DNA of 64,000 bases from contig NC_044584.1 in the NCBI RefSeq assembly GCF_901933205.1, positions 16,161,001 through 16,225,000 of the forward strand. Direction: 5' to 3'. Shown in pieces: positions 34,046 to 47,300 of this stretch. The translations under genes and the position numbers were made by a program. Positions within the stretch are counted from its first letter, which is position 1, and each line of letters begins with the position of its first letter. The notes beneath the pieces are model-generated. The model was not told the origin of the DNA and searched no databases. It worked only from the letters and a program-made list of their open reading frames with translations. The DNA is from Camarhynchus parvulus. Taxonomy: Eukaryota > Chordata > Aves > Passeriformes > Thraupidae.

Positions 34046-37000
34046 TAAATCATGATTCTAGTAACACAACCAAAGTCTACATTCCAATCCTGTTCTTCCT
34101 TACAAACCCCTGTGAGTGAGGGTTCCTCAGCACCCTCCCTGGAGCACTGGACAGGCACAGAGGGAGGTCTGTAACTGTACCATTAGAAGATTTGGGGTCT
34201 GTGCTGGGGCCCCTCTTCTGTTTTACATGCAAGCCTCCATACTGCTGCTGAATCAGAGGCCTTTAAGGGTTAATAAACAACAAAACATAGGTTTGGAGGT
34301 TACAGAATGAAAATAATTTGTCACTGTCCTCATATCATCACAGAATGATGATAATTGGAGATGTCATTACAGAATTCTACATAGCAAGAAGAAAACTGAT
34401 TAATTGGTAATTCTGCTGCTCCTCTTCCAGGCAATGGAATCCTTAAATTTCTTCCAAATGACAAAAACAACACATTTTTCTTTTTGGTTTTTCTTGCTTC
34501 ATGCCCACACCACCACAGAGATATTCTCTGACAAAAACACTGGATGAGCCAAGGAGATTGGATGGGATGTGAAATAAACCTGTGACATTTGGGAAAACTT
34601 GGCAGCCAAAGAAAACCCCACACAGAAATCAGACCTCCAAAACTTTTAAAAGCAGCAGCAGCCAAAGAGCTGAGATTGGCAAATTAATCCAAGTTTGAAT
34701 CTAACTTCCCATTAGCAATTATCAGTTTGTCTAAGGTTGCTTTCTGTCCTGTCAGTCTCCAGTTCAGACTGGGAGGTGGGAGAAGGCAGTGGGAGATATT
34801 TCACTCTTCTACACACAGCAGCAATGGCTTGTGAATGACATGCAGATGTTACAGTGCTTGTTTCACAGGCTGCTGCAATGATTACATGTCATTAACTAAA
34901 CAAAGAAAATCTGAAATTAAAAAAAAAAAAAGGAAAAACCTGGAAAGGAAAAATCTGTCTCCAGACACGTTTCAGTTCTCACAAGCTTAGCCCAATGCCT
35001 TTGCAGCTGGGTTTGTTGTAGGCTCCCTCCACATGAATAAGATCCCTAACAGAACCTGGCACACCAGGGCCAAGGATAAGAAAAATGATATCAAGATGAT
35101 ATCAAGAAAATGATATCACAAAAGTACTGAAAACCACAGGGAAAATCAGTGTGCATCTATCTGGATGAAGGCTCTTTCTGGAATGTGTTTGTTGACATCC
35201 CACACCCCCCATCCAGGGGAAGAGTGAGTGACTCCCAAATGACTGAATCTTCAAACTGTAGATCTGCAAGAATAAACCCCCAAGAACCAGGATTTACTGA
35301 GGACCTGCATAAATCTTCGTGTGGTGCCTATTTATTTCCTAATGGCTCCAATCATTATGATTAAGAAAAAAAAATTGTACTAAATAAAATATTTTTTGTA
35401 CCAGAGGATAGAGGAATCACTTTAAATATGAAAATGTGTTTTAAAGGCTCATTGTGTACAGGGCATTTGCACACTGAGAATCTCGAGTAGCACTTTAGAG
35501 AGAGTTCTCAGACAGCTGATGTACTTTATCCTGGAGTACTTCCACCATTGGTTTGATATATTTGTTTATGCATTTTAGAAAAACTCTTAGTTCAATAAAT
35601 GCTGCAAGATCAAATATCATGCTTTTGAATTATGCAAAATCCTATTATACATATTGTAAATAAACTCCATGAAACATTCATCAACTTCAGAACGGTTTCA
35701 TAAGGACTCTGTGCAGTGCTTTCTCTTTTGTATATTTTCAGCATTACAATTTTGTTGTAGGTTAAACTCTTCCAGAAAGGAAACTACTTTGGTATCAAGG
35801 CACATGCAACTCTCTCAACTGAAATACCATTTAATTTACCTTTTATGCCAAAGCAGGAGCAATGCAAAGCCACTGAAATGAGAAATGAAGTACAAATCAC
35901 CACGTCTATCTCAGTATGTTTAACACCATTGAATTGTTAACATTAAACCTGAGAAATTCCTGACATTATTGGCATTTTAATTCCTCTCTGATATCACTAC
36001 AACAGAAACTCTCTCCTGGCTCAACAACTGATCCTTTGCCCTCATTAAAAGCAAACAAAAACTGTAGTCTGTGAGCACCTGTTAGCAGCCAAAGGTGGAG
36101 AGCACAGTGCTTTTCTGCTTGAAACACATTTAGCACTTTGCATAGGAAAATGTCTGATAGTACTTTGCAAGCGAATTTCAGAAAGGGCAGAAAATTCAGC
36201 TTAACAAATCCTTAGGTAATAAACTATTGGTTTCTCTGGGTCTGGATTGAAGCTACTTAAGATGGTATTTCATGTTTGCACTCAGGTGTTTATATTTCTT
36301 ATCAGTAAAACAGTCTCTCTACTCTGAGTTCAGCAGCTTTTCATTAGAAGGCACAAAATGGCCAACATTAAGGTGTCAGTTAAGGACTGACACCTAGATT
36401 ATTTTCCCCTTTAACCCAATAATTGATCTTTCAAGGCTTGTAGTGCGAACTTTTTTGTCTCATTAGAGAATGCTACCTAAACCCATGGAGAAGGAGGAAG
36501 AAGAAGCATGAAGAAGAAACCCAGGATGACACCCTGTGCCCTCCATCTTGCTTCTATCTACAACATACCAAAACTCCTAAAACTTAAATTTCTCACCAAG
36601 TGATACACCTACACTACTCTCTATAATCTATTGCACATTTTTTGGATTCCAGTTTATCTTGAAGTCTAAGAAACTTTCTCCATGAATAAAAGTCAAAGTC
36701 AGAGCTCCCCTGGGGATCAGGGCACCCCAGAGCAGACAGAGAAATATTCCCAGTGCCCTGGGTTTCCATAATAACCCAACAAGAAGCATGGGAAAGTAAA
36801 TGTACTCACACTACATAAGTCTTGTGCTCTAAATATAATAGAGGATGAATTCTAATGGGTGGTAAACACAGGAGATGATTTTTAACATGAGAGTTATGCC
36901 ACTGAGGAGAAGCCTTCAGTCAAATTGCAGGAAGCTTTGTTTCTGTTTGGCCTCTGGGGCTCTTTTTTGTCTCTTTTTGAAGACTCAAAGCAAAGGACTC

Positions 37001-37889
37001 CCCTTTACCCCTTGTTCAGAGGATCTTCCAGCCTGCCATCACTTAAAATAGAACCAAGATGAAATTGCATAAAATCTTGCAGATATCAAAAGTCCCACAA
37101 TCCATAATGAAATAGAAAAGGGGATTTATTAGCAAACTGTGAAGTCACAGACACTAAAAGAAAATTTAATTCTAAAATTTCCCCTTCTGTTACACAGTAC
37201 AGGCTTCCTGCAATCAGAAGGAACTCTTTTCACTAGCTTTACATTGATATTGAGGAAAAAATCTCAACAATAATCCAAAACAACACACAAAACAACTGTT
37301 TTTCCTTATTTTAAGAGCTAATTAGGGGAAAATGGTGCATGAAGACCGATTCCTGCACACAAATATGAGGAGATGCCTCTAACCCTTATTTTCTTCTGGC
37401 AGACAGACTTAATTACAAACACATCTAACCTCAGAAAAAAGGTTTTAAATATAACTTCTACATTATTATATTTTCTATATTTATGCAAGTATTTTGGCTA
37501 TAAAAAGGAAATTATTTTAATCAAGGTATTAATGAGAAAACTTGACATTCAAATTAGCTGTTATTCAACTACATTTGACAAGTATTTTTCAGGAAATTAA
37601 TTTAGTTTCGTTCTCTCTCATTTTTTTTTCTTCCCCCACTAACTCATAACAAGAAGAGTTATTTCACCTTGTGGGCACTGATTTTCCACTGAAGGGCAGC
37701 GAGCTGGTGCTGCTGAGCCCAGCCAGCCCATCTGTGGGGAATTTCAGCACTCACAGGTGCACCAAGAGCCACTGGCAGAGCTCATCTAGCACAGGCTCAG
37801 AGTTCACTTCAGACAGATGTTCTGGCAAAGCAGGAGAGGTAAAATTAAAAAAAAATTAAAATCCAATTAAAATATCACATTATGTATCT
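34046..37889. other. Repeat-poor noncoding DNA
   Basis: AT-rich unique sequence. There is an A-run near 34918-34931 and a tiny ATGATATCAAG tandem near 35087-35118. No exon is supported. Confidence 0.5.
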
Positions 37890-38852
37890 GTCTATCCATC
37901 CATTCATCCAATGTCACCTCTTTCTGTCTATCTATCTATCTAATAGACAGATATTCCTTATCTGGATAGATAGATATTCCTTATCTATCCATCCATCCAA
38001 GATCACCTCTGTCTGTATATCTATCTATCCATCCCTCCATCCCTCTCTCATCCATCCATCCTCCCTCCAGCCCTCAACCCCTCCATCCCTCATCCATCCC
38101 TCCCTCATCTATCCCCCCATCCACATCCATCCATCCATCATACATCATCCATCCATCCCTGTCCATCCATCCCCCATTCATCCCTGTCCATCCATCTATC
38201 CTTACCTCCCTCCACTCATCCATCCATCCATGTGTCCATCCATCCATCCATCCATCCATCCATCCATCCATCCATCCCTGTTCATCCATCCATCATCCAT
38301 CATCCATCATCCATCATCCATCCATCCATCCCTCAATCCATCCCTGTTCATCCATCCATCATCCATCCATCCCTACCTCCCTCCACTCATCCATCCATCC
38401 CTACCTCCCTCCACTCATCCATCCATCCCCCATCCATCCATCCTGTCATCCATCCATCCATCCCTCCAGCCCCCCCTCATCCATTAATCCATCCGTCCAC
38501 TCATCCATCCATCCCTGTCCATCCATCCATCATCCATCCATCCCTACATCCCTCCACTCATCCATCCATCCCCCATCCATCCTTTCATCCATCCATCCCT
38601 CCATGCATCCCTGTCCATCCCTCCACCCATCCCTCCATCCATATCCATCCATTCCTCATCCATCCACCCATCCCTACCTCCCTCCACTCATCCATCCATC
38701 CCCATCCATCCATCCCTCATCCATCCATGGGTCCATCCATCTGTGTGTCCATCCACCCATCCATCCCTCCATCCATGTGTCCATCCATCCTTCATCCATC
38801 CATCCCTCCCTCATCCATCCCACCATATCCCTCCATCCACCCCTCCATCCCA
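37890..38852 (+). repeat. Long CATC/TATC tetranucleotide array
   Basis: Nearly 1 kb built from CATC, with TATC units at the 5' end and CCCT or TCAT interruptions elsewhere. The first ~110 bp hold two non-tetranucleotide duplications. CACCTCT-containing segments at about 37908 and 37997 lie 89 bp apart, and AGATATTCCTTATCT occurs at 37949 and 37972. Inverted GATA/TATC tracts there could pair. Histidine/proline/serine/isoleucine frames of 201 and 217 codons are products of the repeat. Confidence 0.95.
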
Positions 38853-41155
38853 AGGAGCAGCACTTTGCCCTCCCTGGCACACTGAGAAGTGGCATCCCTA
38901 GTGTTTTTCTGCAATAATTCCTCGCGTTTCTCCCTTTTCTCTCCCTGCTCCCATGAGTCACTCCCTCACTATCCCACCTCACTTATTTATTTGGTTAGTT
39001 GCTTGCTAACTGCAGCTTATTTGCACTTAAAATAGTCATTATCTTCCAGCATATCTAAATAATTAGGCTAATGACAGCAGGTTTATTTCTGTTGATTCAA
39101 TAATGCATCAGAGATAATATCACCATCCCAAGTCTGCTCATTTAGGAGTCATTAATAAGGCCTTCCACCAAATGGCAGAGTTGGCTGCATTCAAATAGAA
39201 TAATGAGGATGCAGTTAGCTTTGTTTCATTTGCTCCTGAATTCTTATGTAAATGGGTTCTTTCTCCAGTGTTTCTCCATTGTATAAACACCCAAATTTAC
39301 TCCAAAAATGAATGAAAAATTGCCTTCTCTGTGTTCAGCTGAACTTAGGAATGCTGGAAAATTGCAGCAAATAAATACTGTGGCCTATACCGTACTCTTA
39401 TATTAATGATATTTATTATTGATCATATTATTATATTAATTATATCCACAAAACAGTGTCAGCCCACTCCAGGTCACAACTACTCTGGGTAGAAGAACAC
39501 ACAAAGGGTTGATTAAGGCTGGAAATTAAAAAGAAAAGCCCATCCCCACACAGACACCAAACTGACCACTCCTTGATCTTTGGCAGAGAAAACACTTAAA
39601 TTATAAGATCATTAAAAAAACATATTCAAATAACTGGAAGGGTTGTCTGCCTATAATGTATTTTAATGGTTTTTCCAGTCTTGAACTTTTAACTGAAATC
39701 ATGAAACTATCCTCAGAGGCTGCAGGAATACAGAAGGGGATCTACAAAACATCCCAGGTTTGCTCCTGGGGGCACTGCCAGTAACAAGGGACACACTTGG
39801 TTTGAAAGCATTTCCCTTCCCACCAGCACTGCCTGGGAAAGCAGCTCACAGCATCATTGGTATTGCTTACCATAAAATATGGAGTTTCTTCTACCATTAA
39901 TCAAAAAAAAAAAAAAAGAAAGAAAATAAAAAAGGAAAATAAAAGGAGGATTGGGTAGCTGAGTATCAAAGCTGAGTGAAACTGCATCCCACATTACAGA
40001 TGTGGGATGAGATGAGGTTTACCTGAAAGCCAAGGCACTGATTTTCTCCCTAAACAGATCAATAAAACATTTTGGAATCTAAAATTATGTGATTGGAATC
40101 AATTCAATAGAAAATGACTTTCAAGAAAACTACTGCCACTTTAAAAGATTTAAATAGTATTCTTTCATCATAATTCAACAAATACATTTTTAAACCCAAT
40201 GAATAACATAAATGCTGATTTCTGTCTTTAAATTTCCCATTATGTATTTCTAGATACACAATTTCTATACACACAAAAAAAAAAAACATAACCAAGAGCC
40301 ACACACCAGATCCATAAATACATTTCTAATGCCACACATCAGAGGAGCTGGTTTAACTGGATTGTGTCAGTTAAATCCCCTGTCCAACAACAATCACCTT
40401 TAGATGTTCATGAAAGAATACAAGCACCAGGGTTCCCACAGTAATCTGCCAAGAGGGATATCCTGCATTTTGTTCTGTAGGAAATACCATACATTTATTT
40501 AGACAATTATTCTTAACTTGCATTTATTTTTTGCATCTGAACCAGTGAAAAAGCTGTTGAACAGGACAAAAAGAGCCATGTTTTTCATCAGTCATTGACT
40601 CCATAATCCCTGCCTTATGAGTCATATCACTAGAACATCAATATTCAAATCAATAGCAATAATAATTCCAATCTACCCTTTCTCCATTTCACTCCTCTGT
40701 CCCTCCTTTCCCAAGGGAAAGGCTGTACCATGCATTCCTTGTCTCCCCTGCACAGCAGCTCCTCCTCCCCTCTGATCATTCCTTCCACCTTCCCTGGACC
40801 ACACCTCTGTGCGACACAGGGGAACCAAAATTTGTGTGCAGCGGCACAAGTGAAACCAGCTCCAGCAGAAACAGGGCTGCATTTTCTGTGTTCAATGCCT
40901 TCTCTCAAAGTTGCTAAATATTCAATTTGCTTTTTCTGACAGCTGTCAAGCATGGAACTAATGCTGCTGAGAACTCCATCTGATGTTTCCAAAAAAAACC
41001 TTCTGAGCAATAATAAGTCATGCACGCCCTCATCAAGGAAAGATTTCCATCTATTATGAAATTCTCCAAGTGAATTTTATTCTGGCACTTAATCCTTCAG
41101 CTTTCTGCACTTTCCCTGTCAGTTTTAGTTCTGCCTGCTTGGAACAATCCTGTCT
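38853..41155. other. Noncoding DNA
   Basis: AT-rich unique sequence with an A-rich tract at 39902-39940. It includes a candidate conserved noncoding segment (39030-39250). Confidence 0.5.
39030..39250. promoter_or_regulatory. Candidate conserved noncoding element
   Basis: Dense TAAT/ATTA homeodomain-type cores (for example AAATAATTAGGCTAATGACA at 39056-39075 and GTCATTAATAAGGCC at 39148-39162) in a repeat-free, interruption-free segment. This composition is typical of vertebrate developmental enhancers. It is inference from motif density only, and AT-rich DNA produces such cores by chance. Confidence 0.2.
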
Positions 41156-41226
41156 CAACAGAAATATTATTTTGTCCCTTTTACAAACTGTAGATTCATA
41201 AAAGGGACAAAATAAGATTTCTGTTG
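41156..41226. repeat. Near-perfect inverted repeat, 28-bp arms, 15-bp loop
   Basis: The left arm 41156-41183 and right arm 41199-41226 are complementary at 27 of 28 positions. The centre of each arm is TTTTGTCCCTTTTA and its complement. The total of 71 bp would fold into a single long hairpin if transcribed. Confidence 0.92.
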
Positions 41227-44025
41227 GCACTTCCCTCTATCAAGCCCCCTCACTGTAAAAAATATTTTTTTAATCAAAAATCAATAAAAAATCAAAAATC
41301 AATCAAAAACCAAAAATTAATAAATAATTAATTCCAGCGGAATTCAGGCAGACCCAGTGGATTCATTGCACTTCAGTCTCCTGGTTCATGGATGTGCCCC
41401 TAAAATCTCCCCATGACTTCTCTGTGCTGAGATCCCAGTTTCCAGTCCCCACTACCCAAGTGTGTCTAAGGCTGCTGCTCTCCTCTGGCTCTGGCTGGAT
41501 TTTCCCCTGCCCTCCTTGTTCTCCCAGTGAATCCCACTCCTCTTTCCTCAGCACAACCCATATCTGCAATCTGCACCACGTGTCCTTTTATCAGCAATGG
41601 CTCCATCTGCCACAGGGCTGGGAGATCTTGATTCCATTCTATGAGATTCCTTGAATAACTGGGTCACCAAGTGGGTTTTGCCTTCCAATCCAACCCTCCT
41701 GCAGTGGTTCCATTGATATTGCAGGTTAAGCAGATAATCCCCCTCCCTAAAGAACAGATCTTTGTATGAGAACCTTCCCAGCTTTGCTGCAGAGAGCATT
41801 AGTCCTTGGAATTTTGGATTTGGCGTTATTTTCAGGTTAGAGCATTCTCAGGTGGCCTTTTCATACATTTTAGGGCTTTTATTCCTTCCATCCTGCACTA
41901 TTAGCAATGAAAGAATTATGCTGTTTTTCTCTCCTCTGTTCCTTCAGCATTGAACCCAGAGAGGCCATAGAGGAAAGGACAAAATCCCCCCCTGGAATGC
42001 AGCATGAATCCAGGCAGGACTTCATTCCCAGACCTGAGAAACATCCCACAAGGGGGAGGAGTGGGATGGAGCAGAAAGAAGAGGAAGAGCAGTGTGCCTG
42101 GGACAGACTGATGAAACCTCCAGAGGGTGCAGGAAAAACAGTGCTTGGGATAATTTCCCCACTTTCAACACTAAAAAGGTCTCCCAAGAAACCAGAGAGG
42201 GTTCAGGAAGGAGCAGTAGTGAGGGGGATGTTTACAAGGATCTGCATTTGGGACCAGTGTTCTGGAAGAAATAATTTATTGACATCTGGAGACAGAGCCA
42301 CAGTCAATTTAAATGTGGGCCATTTTCTTTAAGATTATGAATCATGAAAAAGTTGTCTCCTATTACATCAAAGAGTCTTTCAGGGAAAAGCAGATGATGA
42401 CACAAATACCCCTGAACCTACTGAGGATCAGTCTATTCCATTTAACTGCACATCAGTTGGTACAAAATATTTTCAGCATTTCAACAAGTGAGCTTTAGAG
42501 CTACTTTAAAAGTATTCTCTGCAGAATGTTCCTGCTTTCTCCCTCTGGTACCCAACAAAGCTGAAGAAAAGCCCAACTCTAATGTTATTCATCAAGTTAT
42601 GCAAATGTAGGTTTCCTGCAGTAAACATCAGGTCTAAACAAGTATTTTTTTGTCCACAATTTATCAAACACAGAATGTGCTGTTCTGAGCATACCTGTAG
42701 CTTTTAAATCTAAATATCCTCCTGAACACATTCCTTAAATAAACATTCCTGAGCCAAACAGGAGCTGCCATAAAATCACTTGTGTACTATCTGCTTTCAT
42801 TAGTTGTAGTGGGTTTATTGTCTTCTCTTAGCTCCCATCATTGTTTTATTTCTCCAGGCGAGTGTTATTTGAAGCCCAATGATTCATGTATTCAGAATTT
42901 CTGCCCTGAATGACAAAGACACCTCCATGAAGCTGATTCTGCCCTGATCCATCCAGTTCCCATTGTCAGATTATCCAACAGTCTCAGCAGAACTGATCCC
43001 TCAAAGTGTGATCAGGGCACACAGGGGAGTGGAGCCCAGTCCCAGAGAAGGAGCTTCTGCCACTTCTCCATTTCCCCCCTACTTTGGATTGAATCCTCTG
43101 CAGATTTTGCTATTTACATGAGATTTTTGCATCATTCCATTTCACATTTTTGCTCCTAGGTTTCATCCATGGTGCTCCTGCCTCCTGTATGCTTTTCTTT
43201 ACAGCTCCCTGTTGCACTACTAATGACCAAAGTTCAAAAAGACTTGTCAGACAAAACAAGGCCTATTGCCTGCAGGAAAATACTTGGAACCAGAAAATAC
43301 AAATATTTGAAAACCATAACTCATGCTGAAATTTTCTTTTGGGTTTCAAGGAATCTGAGTGGCAAAGAAATTGATTTGTTCTTCAATATCCTAACCTGGC
43401 TTACACAAAAGATAGAAAACCTTCTTAAATTATTTTGTCTCTGCAATTTCTATTACTTGTAGGCTGTGTAGATCTAAAAATCAATAGCACGCAACATCTT
43501 GGTCTTGATAAAAACATAATTTGTGAAGGATTTCAGATCAATTTTTTTCTCAGTGTAGGCCCAATATATATATATATTTTTATAACTGTGTCATTTAGCT
43601 GTGTAAACTATCCTTCAAGATAAGGGAAAAAAACACCACAAGAACAAACTCTCAAACAAACAAAACCAGCCTGCCAGTGCTTCTCTCCTCTTTTCGCTCA
43701 TGAAAGTTCCTCTGGGGTGCAGATGAGGAAAGCAGAAACTTCACAGTGAAGAAAACCAGGAGTGTTATAGGTGTAGCAGGGGAAGGGTTAATTTTCATCG
43801 CAGAAATGCAAATACAGCCCATGTGGGGCTGTATTTTGGATTGTGACTAAAGCAGTGCTGATAAAGGTGTTATTGCTATGGCCAGGCTGTGGCTGAGCAG
43901 TGTTTGCACAGCATCAGGATTGTCTTTATTTATTTTTTTCTCTCTTGTTCTTTTCCCTCACTCTCCCCCCTCAACCAGTGAGCTGGGGCTGCACAAGAAT
44001 TTAGGAGGGCACACAGCCCTCCCTC
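41227..44025. other. Noncoding DNA
   Basis: Low-complexity AATCAAAAATC-type sequence lies at 41268-41330. 41350-42300 is GC-richer, with frames up to 141 codons that I do not recognise. A short TA run lies at 43566-43577. Confidence 0.45.
43810..43836. repeat. Perfect inverted repeat, 11-bp arms, 5-bp loop
   Basis: AAATACAGCCC at 43810-43820 pairs exactly with GGGCTGTATTT at 43826-43836. Confidence 0.85.
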
Positions 44026-44374
44026 TGTCACAGACATATTTTATGAAAAATCCTTTTTTCTCCTGAGAAGCTGAGAAGCCTCAGGAGGAAAAGAAAAACA
44101 ATGATTGTGGAATGCAACAGGTGCAACTTTGATTGGTCCATGTTGGTTGTTTCTAATTAATGGCCAATCACAGTCAGCTGGCTCGGGCTCTCAGAGCCAC
44201 GAGCTTTTGTTATCCTTCCATTCCTTTCAAGCCTTCTGATGAAATCCTTTCTTCTATTCTTTTAGTATAGTTTTCATATAATATATATCATGAAATAATA
44301 AATCAGCCTTCTGAAACATGGAGTCAAGATCTCGTCTCTTCCCTCATCCTGGGACCCCTGTGAACACCACCACA
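44026..44374 (+). mobile_element. Solo LTR, family C (copy 2) with exact TSD
   Basis: TG...CA element of 349 bp, starting TGTCACAGACATATTTTATG and ending ACCACCACA. It has a CCAAT box at 44164-44168 and AATAAA at 44297-44302. It is flanked by the exact 7-bp repeat CTCCCTC (44019-44025 and 44375-44381). It aligns throughout with 33633-34004 and lacks a ~15-bp segment in the 5' third. Confidence 0.92.
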
Positions 44375-47300
44375 CTCCCTCTGCACACACAGCCAAGGAC
44401 TCTGCTCTTGGACCCACCTGCCCAACTTGCCCTGATTAGTGTGCAATGGGATTTGGTCACAGACAAACTGCTCTCTTTAATGCATGAACAGGAGTAAACA
44501 TATTTTAATACGGTGAAATCTAAAGTGATAAGTCCTTGGTGAGAATTCCCACCCTGCTGAACCCCAGTGGTAAGTTCCAGAATGCTCCACAGTGCAGTGA
44601 GCTCCTAGGGAGGCCCACAGTCAGAGCAGTTCTGGGAGGAACATCTCAGTTTCTGATATTAAACACTCCTGAAGGAAAAGTAAATGCTGCCAGATACAAA
44701 TCTACTTTGCCAAACTCATGTTGTTTCACCTATTTAAGTTTCTCAAACGATGTAGCACGAGGATAAACTTTTCATTTTATATCAACAGATCTTTCTTACT
44801 CCCCAGAGCTCTCCTTCCTCCCTGGAGATGCATTTTCCAACTGCCACCCCATATCCAAAATTTAAAGATCTATCAGTTACATGGTTTCTAACACATCTTG
44901 CAGGAGAAATAAAAATTCCCACAAAGGCTGTTGTTTATTGGTTGTGCCTGTGCTACACAGGAATTACACCACAACACAGACTTGGCAATGAGTAACTAAC
45001 CTCAAATGTCATGGTGGGACAAAAAAGAAATTAAATTTCCCCCACCTCTAAAGTCCTGTTCATGTCCATGAGCAGTAAAGACATTCCCCCACTGGGAGAG
45101 GACCAGGCTGTGCACCGGGATGCTCAGATCAGGGTAAAGAGACATTTCTGGGGCATTAGATGGGCTCTGAGTGCTCTGTGTGCAGGGACAGGGATTCCCC
45201 ACTGACCACAGCACTGAGGGACCTCACTCTGACCCTGAGTGCCCACACTCAGTGTTTTTTGCCAGCAGCACACCCCAAAATTTAGAGCAGCCTGGCCAGG
45301 TTTAAAATTTCCTGTACTGCATGCCCAAGTAGCTGCTGTGGCTGCACCTCCACCCTGCATAACCAAAAAAAAAGTTTCAGAAGTCTGTAAGCTCTTCAAA
45401 GAAAAGGGGATCAGGTTTATATCTTCATTAAAGGATGGGGACACCCCTGGCATGACCCAGATCATCACCAGGAGTGTCATATTTCAATTAGCTCTGCCCT
45501 GTGCTGATAGCACTTTGCATATCACACACTTTCCATACACATTTAATAACTGCAGGATTTTCTTAAGGAAAAATTTCAAATTTTATGAGACAGGAAGGAA
45601 CATGAAATTATAAGGTCTTTTTTACTGTTAAATGAAAAAATCATTAAGAATAAAAGTTACTGGATTAGAGGCAGAGCAGAGGAAAGATGGCCCAAGAACG
45701 CAGGCAATGATTTGGGATTTGAGAAACATGAATTCAAATCCTAGCTCTGCTGTAGTCCTTCTCCTGGCACATCACTCAGGCTGCTCAATTTTCTGGCTTC
45801 TCCTTCTGTAATAAAGAGATAATAGCACATACTAATCTCACAGGAATATTGGGGCTTGATAGCTCTTAAATGCCACGGAGCTGTGGAAATGAACTCGATC
45901 AAAACCCCCTTAATGCTGCAATCTGGAGAATATCCAGAGTGCAAACAATTGCCAAAGTGTTTTGGCTGCTTACATGCATGTGGAAATTTTCATAAAGCCT
46001 GAGTAAGAAAATGTCTTTGTGATGTTCATGAAGGAAGAACCTCAGTGGTGTCAGAAAACAGGCTGGTATTACAGTAAATTCACAGGCTCAGGCCAGGCTC
46101 TATTTAACCCCTAAGGCTTTTACTTGGTTAACTCCAAACATCACTTGGAAAGATGGAAAATTTAGAAAGTGCACAGAACAACCCATCAGAAAGAAAGAGG
46201 GACTGAATTCTTAAAAGAGAAGAAGGAGAAATTAGGAAATTGTTACAATATTTCTTTCCATGTACATTTGTGTACAGCCAAGGGAAAATTACAATGTTAA
46301 TTTTAGTTACAGAGTTGTAATTTGTGATAATCTACAGTGATATTCCAAGAAAACCCTCGTGCCTCTTGTTTTCAAGATGTCCTATTCAATTTCAGTGAGC
46401 CTTATGCTCCTGAATCTACTCTGAGAGAGTGACTTTAGCTGCCCCAATAAATACAGAAATCACCTGCAGCAGTGATAAAGCACAATCTAAACAAGGACAG
46501 CTCCTTTATTTCTGTAGGAGGATCATGGTTTCAGTGAGCTGAGCAGCAGAATCACCAGTAAATCACAAGCAGACCACTGATACTCTGGTTTGTAGCCCTT
46601 TTAGCATTCAGGAAATGAGAAATTATAGCAGTGGTTTAATAGTGACTCCTATAAACCTGCTCCCACATAACTGCTCCTTCATCCAAAAAAATGGTGATTC
46701 TACTCATAAAAACTTCACATTAATGACAGCAAGGAAAAAAACCCACAACATTTTCTTCCCCTGTTGTAAATGAAACCTTGGAACATGCAGATTTTAAAAA
46801 CCCCAAGCCCACCAAATTAAACAAAAGTATATTTAGCTCCCTAAACAGGAAAGCACATATCTAGTGAAACATATCTAACTAATGGAAAAGCAATATTACA
46901 AATCAGCCACCTAACACTGAATTACCTCACAGCAGCACTAGGGGAAAAAAAAAAAAAGATAAATCCAACACAGGTCAGGCTCAGCTGCCCTAGTTAAGCT
47001 TTTTCTGAAGCAAAAACATCCATGAGAATATTCTGCTGCTCATCATTAGGAGTGGGTAAATGCCTCACTGCTCCTGGCCCTTAATGAATTCCTACAATAA
47101 CTGTTGAAGATATTTGAAGATATTGCAAAACAACAATGAATAATATGACAGTGGAGCAGATCCTAACAACTAAACAGTTCCCCATCCTAGCTGAGATAAA
47201 GTAATGGAGCAGAACTTACTGCATCATTTACGTTGTCTAACTACCATTCTTCATCCCTTTTTTACTGTAATTTGCACATATCAGTAATTCAAAGTGCTGC

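Noticed and set aside
37882..38885. Frames of 201 and 217 codons rich in His, Pro, Ser and Ile
   Set aside because: Translation of a CATC tetranucleotide array. Any frame gives the same four-residue cycle.
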